A stretch of DNA of 64,000 nucleotides, from positions 38,952,090 through 39,016,089 of the forward strand of contig OZ038382.1 in assembly GCA_964036045.1 (NCBI GenBank), given 5' to 3'. Under the pieces are notes generated by a model. It had not been told where the DNA came from and did no database searches. It was given only the letters and a program-made list of their open reading frames with translations. The position numbers were made by a program, and so were the translations under genes. The stretch is from Eutreptiella sp. 'Long Island Sound 2002' (Eukaryota; Euglenozoa; Euglenophyceae; Eutreptiales; Eutreptiaceae). Of this stretch, positions 49,846 to 59,400 are shown piece after piece. Each line of letters begins with the position of its first letter. Within the stretch, counting starts at the first letter, position 1.

Positions 49846-52800
49846 ATGAAGTGCGGTGCTACTTGCCGACACAATATCTCAAAATTGAATTCGGGACTTT
49901 CTCTCAAATTGATGCAGCTCCCCCTTCAGGGTTCCGGGAAGGCATTAGGCGACAATTTAGAAGGGGCATGTTCCATATTTTTGCAAAAAAGGTTCATTTT
50001 GGTACGCCGCATTTATTGGATTTTCAGGTTGCTGCGTGGTGGTTGGCTAGGCTGTACGCGTGCTTTCGTAAAGTGGCACCTTTGGCCCTACCTGTTGAAA
50101 TTTTGCCTCTGGTCCACTGCCACCACACACCCACACTGCCATTGCACCCCCCGCCACCCCCGCGCGCGCGCTCGCTCGCCTCGTCTCGTCAAGCCAAGGC
50201 ATGGCTGGCTTGGCTTGGCATGGTATGGTATGGCTTGGTGCGAGAGCCAGGTGCTTTCATAATGAAGTGCAGTGCTACTTGCCGACACAATATCTCAAAA
50301 TTGAATTCGGCACTTTCTGTCGAATTATTGCAGCTCCCTCTTCAGGGTTCCAGGAAGGCATTAGGCGACAATTTAGAAGGGGCATGTTCCATATTTTTGC
50401 AAAAAAGGTTCATTTTGGTACGCCACATTTATTGGATTTTCAGGTTGCTGCGTGGTGGTTGGCTAGGCTGTACGCGTGCTTTCGTAAAGTGGCACCTTTG
50501 GCCCTACCTGTTGAAATTTTGCCTCTGGTCCACTGCCACCACACACCCACACTGCCATTGCACCCCCCGCCACCCCCGCGCGCGCGCTCGCTCGCCTCGT
50601 CTCATCAAGCCAAGGCATGGCTGGCTTGGCTTGGCATGGTATGGTATGGCTTGGTGCGAGAGCCAGGTGCTTTCATAATGAAGTGCGGTGATACTTGCCG
50701 ACACAATATCTCAAAAATGAATTTCGGGACTTTCTGTCAAATTTTTGCATCTCCCCCTTCAGGGTTCCGGGAAGGCATTGGGGGACAGTTCAGAAGGGGC
50801 ATGTTCCATATTTTTGCAAAAAAGTCTCATTGTGGTACGCCACATTTATTGGATTTTCAGGTTGCTGCGTGGTGGTTGGCTGGGCTGTACGCGTGCTTTC
50901 GTAAACTGGCACCTTTGGCCCTACCTGTTAAAGTTTTTGCTCTGGTCCACTGCCACCACACACCCACACTGCCATTGCACCCCCCGCCACCTCCCCGCGC
51001 GCGCGCTCGCTCGCCTCGTCTCGTCAAGCCAAGGCATGGCTGGCTTGCCTTGGCATGGTATGGTATGGCTTGGTGCGAGAGCCAGGTGCTTTCATAATGA
51101 AGTGCAGTGCTACTTGCCGACACAATATCTCCAAAATGAATTTCGGGAGTTTCTGTCAAATTATTGCAGCTCCCCCTTCAGGGTTCCGGGAAGGCATTAG
51201 GCGACAATTTAGAAGGGGCATTTCCATATTTTCGCAGAAAAGACTCATTTTGGTACGCCACATTTATTGGATTTTCAGGTTGCTGCGTGGTGGTTGGCTA
51301 GGCTGTACGCGTGCTTTCGTAAAGTGGCACCTTTGGCCCTACCCGTTGAAGTTTTCGCTCTGGTCCACTGCCACCACACACCCACACTGCCATTGCACCC
51401 CTCGCCACCCCCGCGCGCGCGCTCGCTCGCCTCGTCTCGTCAAGCCAAGGCATGGCTGGCTTGGCTTGGCATGGTATGGTATGGCTTGGTGCGAGAGCCA
51501 GGTGCTTTCATAATGAAGTGCAGTGCGACTTGCCGACACAATATCTCAAAATTGAATTTCGGCACTTTCTGTCGAATTATTGCAGCTCCCTCTTCAGGGT
51601 TCCGGGAAGGCATTGGGCGACAATTTAGAAGGGGCATGTTCCATATTTTTGCAAAAAAGGTTCATTTTGGTACGCCACATTTATTGGATTTTCAGGTTGC
51701 TGCGTGGTGGTTGGCTAGGCTGTACGCGTGCTTTCGTAAAGTGGCACCTTTGGCCCTACCTGTTGAAATTTTGCCTCTGGTCCACTGCCACCACACACCC
51801 ACACTGCCATTGCACCCCCCGCCACCCCCGCGCGCGCGCTCGCTCGCCTCGTCTCATCAAGCCAAGGCATGGCTGGCTTGGCTTGGCATGGTATGGTATG
51901 GCTTGGTGCGAGAGCCAGGTGCTTTCATAATGAAGTGCGGTGATACTTGCCGACACAATATCTCAAAAATGAATTTCGGGACTTTCTGTCAAATTTTTGC
52001 ATCTCCCCCTTCAGGGTTCCGGGAAGGCATTAGGTGACAATTTAGAAGGGGCATGTTCCATATTTTTGCAAAAAAGTCTCATTGTGGTACGCCACATTTA
52101 TTGGATTTTCAGGTTGCTGCGTGGTGGTTGGCTGGGCTGTACGCGTGCTTTCGTAAAGTGGCACCTTTGGCCCTACCTGTTGAAGTTTTTGCTCTGGTCC
52201 ACTGCCACCACACACCCACACTGCCATTGCACCCCCCGCCACCTCCCCGCGCGCGCGCTCGCTCGCCTCGTCTCGTCAAGCCAAGGCATGGCTGGCTTGC
52301 CTTGGCATGGTATGGTATGGCTTGGTGCGAGAGCCAGGTGCTTTCATAATGAAGTGCAGTGCTACTTGCCGACACAATATCTCAAAATTGAATTCGGCAC
52401 TTTCTGTCGAATTATTGCAGCTCCCTCTTCAGGTTCCGGGAAGGCATTAGGCGACACTTTAGAAGGGGCATGTTCCATATTTTTGCAAAAAAGGTTCATT
52501 TTGGTACGCCACATTTATTGGATTTTCAGGTTGCTGCGTGGTGGTTGGCTAGGCTGTACGCGTGCTTTCGTAAAGTGGCACCTTTGGGCCTACCTGTTGA
52601 AATTTTGCCTCTGGTCCACTGCCACCACACACCCACACTGCCATTGCACCCCCCGCCAGCCCCGCGCGCGCGCTCGCTCGCCTCGTCTCATCAAGCCAAG
52701 GCATGGCTGGCTTGGCTTGGCATGGTATGGTATGGCTTGGTTCGAGAGCCAGGTGCTTTCATAATGAAGTGCGGTGATACTTGCCGACACAATATCTCAA

Positions 52801-54213
52801 AAATGATTTTCGGGACTTTGTGTCAAATTTTTGCATCTCCCCCTTCAGGGTTCCGGGAAGGCATTGGGGGACAATTTAGAAGGGGCATGTTCCATATTTT
52901 TGCAAAAAAGTCACATTGTGGTACGCCACATTTATTGGATTTTCAGGTTGCTGCGTGGTGGTTGGCTGGGCTGTACGCGTGCTTTCGTAAACTGGCACCT
53001 TTGGCCCTACCTGTTGAAGTTTTTGCTCTGGTCCACTGCCACCACACACCCACACTGCCATTGCACCCCCCGCCACCTCCCCGCGCGCGCGCTCGCTCGC
53101 CTCGTCTCGTCAAGCCAAGGCATGGCTGGCTTGCCTTGGCATGGTATGGTATGGCTTGGTGCGAGAGCCAGGTGCTTTCATAATGAAGTGCGGTGATACT
53201 TGCCGACACAATATCTCCAAAATGAATTTCGGGAGTTTCTGTCAAATTATTGCAGCTCCCCCTTCAGGGTTCCGGGAAGGCATTAGGCGACAATTTAGAA
53301 GGGGCATGTTCCATATTTTTGCAGAAAAGACTCATTTTGGTACGCCACATTTATTGGATTTTCAGGTTGCTGCGTGGTGGTTGGCTAGGCTGTACGCGTG
53401 CTTTCGTAAAGTGGCACCTTTGGCCCTACCCGTTGAAGTTTTCGCTCTGGTCCACTGCCACCACACACCCACACTGCCATTGCACCCCTCGCCACCCCCG
53501 CGCGCGCGCTCGCCCGCCTCGTCTCGTCAAGCCAAGGCATGGCTGGCTTGGCTTGGCATGGTATGGTATGGCTTGGTGTGAGAGCCAGGTGCTTTCATAA
53601 TGAAGTGCGGTGATACTTGCCGACACAATATCTCAAAATTGAATTCGGGACTTTCTGTCATATTATTGCAGCTCCCCCTTCCGTGTTCCGGGAAGGCATT
53701 GGGCGACAATTTAGAAGGGGCATGTTCCATATTTTTGCAGAAAAGACTCATTTTGGTACGCCACATTTATTGGATTTTCAGGTTGCTGCGTGGTGGTTGG
53801 CTAGGCTGGACGCGTGCTTTCTTAAAGTGGCACCTTTGGTCCTACCCGTTGAAGTTTTCGCTCTAGTCCACTGCCACCACACACCCACACTGCCATTGCA
53901 CGCACCGCCACCCCGGCGCGCGCGCTCGCTCGCCTCGTCTCGTCAAGCCAATGCATGGCTGGCTTGGCTTGGCATGGTATGTTATGGCTTTGTGCGAGAG
54001 CCAGGTGCTTTCATAATGAAGTGCGGTGCTACTTGCCGACACAATATCTCAAAATTGAATTCGGGACTTTCTGTCAAATTATTGCAGCTCCCCCTTCAGG
54101 GTTCCGGGAAGGCATTAGGCGACAATTTAGAAGGGGCATGTTCCATATTTTTGCAGAAAAGGTTCATTTTGGTACTCCACATTTATTGGATTTTCAGGTT
54201 GCTGCGTGGTGGT

Positions 54214-54748
54214 TGTGAAAGTGCTGCCCTGGGTCGTTGATGGTGCCGGAGGGCTCGGGGCCGGCAAGACCAGTGGGGCAGGCACGCGAGGAGTCGACCT
54301 GAACGCTGCTGTTGGGGGTAGAACCGGAGACTCGGACACCAACGGAGGCAAGAGCAGCAACAACTGAAGCAAGATCCATGTTGAGTGTTATCCGGCAGAA
54401 AATCCCAGTCTATGAAGAAAATTGATGCGGATTATTCTAAATACATCTGAGTGTCCAAAACTGTCTGAAAAGATTTAAATAAATCCGATTGTGAAAAATA
54501 TTTGGCCGATCTGGCCCGCGAGCGCGCGTCAGCGGCAAATGGCGATTCCAGGCAAATGATCGGAACGCGGCAGATTTACGGAGAATGGACCGCAGAATCA
54601 GATCCGGCATATCAGAAATATATAGGTCTGATCCTGAGACTGAGCTGCGAGACGGCGATTCCGCCGAAGCAAAGAAAATGACCAAAATGTAGTCAATCTG
54701 GGGCAGATCTGCTAAAATCTGAGCAGATGGGGGTTAGCCGCACTTACA
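54214..54748 (-). repeat. 3' LTR of the chromovirus
   Basis: Read on the - strand, the LTR begins TGTAAGTGCGG directly after the purine tract GGAGGGGGAG and ends GCACTTTCACA at the satellite. The ends form an imperfect inverted repeat (TGTAAGTGC versus TGTGAAAGTGC). Its length is about 535 bp. The left border may shift by 2 bp because the satellite also has tg there. The adjoining satellite bases gtggt would be the target duplication. The second LTR is needed to prove the borders. Confidence 0.8.
54618..54624 (-). promoter_or_regulatory. TATA box inside the LTR
   Basis: ctatatatttc on the - strand, about 125-130 nt after the LTR start. Its place agrees with a U3 promoter. Transcription would start about 30 nt further on, near 54,590. 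The equivalent site in the 5' LTR would drive the element. Confidence 0.55.
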
Positions 54749-54758
54749 CTCCCCCTCC
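54749..54758 (-). other. Polypurine tract
   Basis: GGAGGGGGAG on the - strand lies immediately before the TG of the LTR. This is the standard place for the primer of plus-strand synthesis in LTR retrotransposons. Confidence 0.8.
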
Positions 54759-54762
54759 AAAA

Positions 54763-54801
54763 ACACACTGGGGTGTGTCGCTACGTCAACGAAGAACGTA
54801 G
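54763..54801 (-). other. Two adjacent hairpins next to the polypurine tract
   Basis: acacac/gtgtgt (54,763-54,768 and 54,773-54,778, loop tggg) is followed by ctacgt/acgtag (54,781-54,786 and 54,796-54,801, 9-nt loop). Both are perfect 6-bp stems. The function is unknown. Confidence 0.6.
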
Positions 54802-55491
54802 TGCGGGTAAGTCCCAGAAAAAAATAAAGATGTAGCCTCGATGGGGCGAAATCTGCTTGATCTGACCTGATTTGGGCTGAATTGGCACTGAATCAGGATG
54901 GATGAACCTGAAATGAGACAGAATGAGGAGTGACGAACAGTCCTCCGTGCAGTAAAACATTAGGTTAAGGGCTAAAAAGCATGTAAACGTATCGAGAATC
55001 GATACCAAACCATGCACTGGTTGAGAATGAGGTTGATTATTGGTGGAATGAGTGGGGGAATCAAGAAATGGAGTGACATCTCAGCGCTCTGGCACAGTTT
55101 CGCTGTCGCGGGCACGCTACGGTGTCCTCGCCGAACTCTACATCGTGTTACTCCCGCTTTTCTCGTTCTGAAAAGTGCAGCATGTGCTTCAGATTTGGCG
55201 CATCTGGTGGATGATCACAAGATTCAGCAAGATTGGGAATCAAATTGAGCAGAGATGAAGGAGATTAAACAATCACAGAGAGGGAAAACAAATACAAATG
55301 TAGTCTACAGACCCTAAGTGCACAGAAAATCATAAGCGTCAACGAAGTTAGGCAAAGCCGTCAACAGATCTTCGAGGAATGAGAGGAGATGACAAGGAAA
55401 TCAACCTAAATTGTCCTAAAATGTGCAAATTCCCTAAGATGAAGGTGAAATGAAGCGGAATGTCTAGAACTGAAACTACTAACACTTTCGT

Positions 55492-55782
55492 TTAGACTAG
55501 AGTTAATATATATTGTCGTTTATTCAGCTCAATTGTGCTTTCCGGCATGTTGGTTCGCGAGCATCCAACAGATTCCATCAAAATGTGGATCATGTGATGA
55601 TGCATCATGATGGGACATGCTGGCCCTGGATCCTTGGCATGTAACGCGCCGAAGGTTCGCTGAAGGCGCTTTACTGACAGTATATAACTGAGAGACACCG
55701 TATTTACAGTGGCGGCGGTGTCAATCGACTTGGACAAGGCCCATCTTTCGATTGAGTCCCACAAGACACTTGGATTCACCAT
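55492..55782 (-). CDS. Unrecognised small ORF in the 3' region of the chromovirus (96 aa)
   Basis: It starts ATG at 55,782, in element orientation; the frame is open upstream to a TGA at about 55,812. The protein has a helical-looking start (PSVLWDSIERWALSKS), a hydrophobic middle and a His/Met-rich patch (CPIMMHHHMIHILM). No known domain, signal peptide or clear membrane segment is recognised. Its position after pol is where some LTR elements carry an extra gene, but a chance ORF or the remnant of something else is as likely. Confidence 0.25.
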   Translation of the reverse strand: MVNPSVLWDSIERWALSKSIDTAATVNTVSLSYILSVKRLQRTFGALHAKDPGPACPIMMHHHMIHILMESVGCSRTNMPESTIELNKRQYILTLV

Positions 55783-56243
55783 TTTCGACAGTTCCAGGTC
55801 GGATTGAGCTCACATTGGCGTGTGCCAAAAATACAACGAAGCTTACGGACTTCAGAGGTTGCTGTTAGAAGTCCCTAGAGCTCCTATGTGAAGGTTGTCT
55901 GAACAATTGACGTCTGGGTTTCGTGCAACAGTGGCAGAATGATGGACAAACCTGAGGATTTCAAGGTAAATTCAAGGAATCTGGATCTGAATCTGGACTT
56001 TGGCTTCAGCATCACGGCAAATGAAGGTAGGATCTGAGTTCCTGGCGTCGCAACTGGTGCAGCCAGTACTACAGGGGGTGCCTCTAGGGGTGAATGTCAC
56101 CGGCCGGTGTTTTTACTATGTACATTTGCTTCCATCTGCACGAGTAGCTAAATTCCAAAAATGCACAGACCAACAGAGACAAGATTACCCCGAATCTGCC
56201 TGAATTAAGCCTGAGTTTGGTTTTTTCTGAACACGGCAGCACA

Positions 56244-56290
56244 CTCCGTGGCTTTCGGCAGCGTATCTACGCCTTGTCTGCCGAACGGAG
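56244..56290 (-). other. Hairpin downstream of pol
   Basis: ttcggcag (56,254-56,261) and ctgccgaa (56,278-56,285) pair perfectly over 8 bp. Outer bases ctccg and cggag extend the stem with a one-sided bulge. It lies about 120 nt after the pol stop, in the transcript's 3' region. Confidence 0.55.
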
Positions 56291-56412
56291 ACCAAAGAAA
56301 AGTTGATTGACGTCAAATTATCAAACATTTGCAGTTCTCCACATCATGACATAATCAGGAAGAATGCACAGTGGATTGAGCAGAATGTGGTTCTTTCAAG
56401 TTGTCAGAACAC

Positions 56413-59400
56413 TCAATTCGGCCAAGCACGAATACATGTGACCACCAATCTGTCTGGTCGGGCCCTCGTACGGCTTGGGCGCTGCAAATCAGCGGCCGAA
56501 CTTGAAGCTTGGTGCTCATTTGGCTCCTGGGCTGGCCTGACCGCAGGAGGGGGGATCGACGGATCAGCCCTGGAATGTGACGAATGAGGGCCGTAAAAGG
56601 CTGGATCTCGATTCACCACAGGTCTTTTTCCGTCGCTCTCCACTTGTCTGTCTGGTTTCGACAAACAATCTGTCAGGAGTACGCCAATTTCGGGGTGCTT
56701 CTTGAGGAAGTCGATGAACCCCTTGGTGTACCCATGGACAAAAGAATGGGCTGGTTCCCAGTTGTTGTGACTGGAATCAAAGCCCCTCCACTCACATAGA
56801 AATTCCCATTCGCCCTTGGCGTCACGTCTTGCTTCTAAAATCCTCTTGAGTTCGTACTTCCCCCCTTCGATGACCCGATCTGACAAAATTTTCGAAGTCC
56901 AAAAAAGGGGTTTAACCCGATCCTTGGGGGAGGGGATCTCTCTCTTGAGGCGATCGCCCGAAACGTCAATTTCCCTGCTGACATCCACACGAATCCTCCA
57001 CCTGTTCTCACCTAGACGCGCTGTAACAGCGAATGGCCCCTCCCACAAGGGAAGAAGCTTGTCATCTCCGTCCAGGGTGGTTTCGGATTTTCGAAGCCAA
57101 ACTCGATCATCGACTTCAAAATTGTGGGGGTTTTTTCGGCCTTGATTCTGGACCCAAAGCCAGTCAGCTTGATGCTTCTCGATTAATTTCGAGACAGTTT
57201 TTTCTGCTCGTTGGACTTCCTCCAAAAACAACGAAGCATCTTTACAAGGGCGAGGATTATTCAACGGCATGTTCCACCAACACTTCTTTCGTCCAAAGAC
57301 AATTTCATTTGGAGAAAGGCCATGATACAAAGGCGTGTTGTGGTAACGGCGAAGCATGGCGAAAAGAATCTCAAGCCAATGGAAGTCCTTCTCACTGGCG
57401 AGCTCCTTACGAAGCATATTTATAAGTGAGCGGCCGGCTCTTTCGCCAGGCAGCGCTCGATGCGAGTGGATTTCACATCGGAGGTGGTGGATTCCAAGGC
57501 GAGCACATAATTCTCTCCACCATTCGGAGGTGTACTCTTTGCCTGAGTCCGTAACCACCTCGGATGGGACGTCCCAACCTCCCATCCAGGTCTGCGCGCA
57601 CCATTTGGCGGCAGCCTTGCCAGTCATCGACTCGATGTTGCAAGGCAACACCTGCATGTAGCCAGAATGACGGCACTGAATAAGGAGCACACCATTGACT
57701 TTTTTATTAGTCCAATGGCACTCTTCGTCATCGAGTTCACCGAGATAGAAGAAATCACTGGTGACTCTGTTAAAGAGGCGCTCCGGAATAGGATGAGGCC
57801 TCAGATGGCCGTGCTTCTTCGCGCTGGGGGGCGTCGAGACAGCACATTGGGCGCATCCGGCGGCTACTTTCATGCAATGAGTATATAGCCGTGAGCCAAA
57901 CAACCTATGTTTAATCATCGACCATAATCGACGGCCATGTGCGTGGGGGGACTCCCATTTATGCCACCAGTTTAACACTCGGGGGGCCAGGGCGTCTGGT
58001 ACGCACAATTTACCCTCCATCCACAGCTTCCCCCCATCCAACGAATACTCAGAAAAAATCCCATCCTTGTGAGCATCTTTGGATTTGAGATTTCCAAAGA
58101 CCTCTTTAAACATGGGATCCTGCAGATAATCGGACGTCCAGTCACGGATGATCAGGGAATCTTTCGGCAGGGGTGGAGTTTTGGCCGGATCTCGACGCTT
58201 AATGCCCTGGATCAACCGAAATCGACTTACTCGTCGGGTATAGTCAAACCGTTTCACACTCCCTGAGGAGGGATCGGTGACTTTCTCCACGACTTTCAGT
58301 GTTTTGGTGCAGATCTCATGAGCATGCGCTGGATCTGAGATGGCCGTGATGTCATGGCACGGTAATGCGTGGTGTTTAACAGCGCATTGCATGCATGCAC
58401 GTCGAATGAGTTTCTTTTCTTCTTGATCCCACTCGATTATTACATGGCGGTCCTGCTCCGTACCATGGATGTTGGTACTTTGCAGCCCCTCTGAAGCGGG
58501 GTAAGCCCATCGGCTCAGAGCATCCGCTACCGTGTTGTGTTTTCCAGGCAAATACGACACATGGAGGTCAAACAGACTGAGAAATTCGTGCCATCTGGCC
58601 CGTCGACCAGCTGGGCTCGCGACAGTATCAATGTGTTCGGTGGCCCAATACTCCAGAGATCGATGATCCGTCAGGACCTCGACTCGATTGGTGCCAACCC
58701 ACGATTGGTACTTTTTCAGAGCGCAAATTATGGCGTACGTCTCTTGCTCACGCGGTGACCATTGCATCTGGCGTGGAGCTAGCTTCCGCGACCAAAATGC
58801 AAGAGGGTAATGATCACCGGTGGCTTCATCAACCTGTTCAAGGACAGCTCCGATCGCGTACCTAGAAGCGTCGGTTCTTATGTAGAAGGGTCGGTCGAAT
58901 TTCGGAACATGCAACGTGGCGACTTCGCAGAGGGCTGCCTTCAAGTGATGGAAGGCCTCCTCGCACTCGTCAGTCAACTTGACACCAACCTTTGAACCTG
59001 CCTTGCCCGCATCTCTCCCTACCTTCAATAATTCAGTGAGGGGGGCAGCAAATTTGGCATAATTCGGCACAAATGTGTGGTAAAAATTGCAACAACCCAG
59101 GAATCCTCTCAACTCCGTGATCGTCTCAGGGCGCTTCCACTTCTGAATAGCGACGAGCTTCCCTGGACTGGGTCGTCGGGTGCCATTCTCAAGGAGAGAA
59201 CCACAAAATTCGACTGATTTTAGAAATAATTTTCCCTTCTTTGGCCCGCAAATCAGCTGATTAGCATCCAGAATGTCCAAAACCTGGTTCAGCTGCTTTT
59301 CATGTAGGGCCACCAGCTCGGCTTCGGTCAGTCCCTCCCCCTCTGTCGCGATGATTATGTCATCTATGTACACACTCACGAAGGCACGAAGCTCAGGATG

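Larger units (their letters stand above)
27617..54213. repeat. Satellite array B (~416-bp monomer, ~64 copies)
   Basis: This is the same monomer, in the same orientation, as the array left of the YR element. It resumes at the actgccattgcacc position of the interrupted monomer. Landmarks occur at 27744, 28158, 28570, 28988 and so on to 54017, nearly always 412-421 bp apart. The first monomers (ccccggcaagcgcgct, gtctggtcaagcc) match the types at 22020 and 22434, so both arrays are one. From about 33,000 on, four recurring types dominate: A (attcggcactttctgtcg), B (atttttgcatctcccc, gtaaactggcacc), C (tctccaaaatgaatttcggg, ttgcagaaaagactc) and D (gactttctctcaaa). The array ends at 54,213-54,215 in the middle of a monomer, at the LTR of the Gypsy element. 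Confidence 0.98.
54759..56412 (-). other. Long non-coding 3' region of the chromovirus
   Basis: 1.65 kb between the pol stop and the polypurine tract, AT-richer than pol. It holds hairpins near both ends and one modest ORF in element orientation (55,492-55,782). No recognised gene, tRNA or envelope-like protein is seen. The motif gtcaacgaag occurs twice (about 54,785 and 55,340) and aatgtagtc occurs near 54,690 and 55,297; these are too short to interpret. Confidence 0.6.

Noticed and set aside
1-54200. Many ORFs of 66-394 codons in the 416-bp arrays
   Set aside because: They are repeats of one non-coding monomer, occur in several overlapping frames and on both strands, match no known protein, and shift frame with each 1-bp length change.
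55012-56203. Small + strand ORFs between the LTR and pol
   Set aside because: They are antisense to the element, short, and without recognisable domains; chance ORFs.
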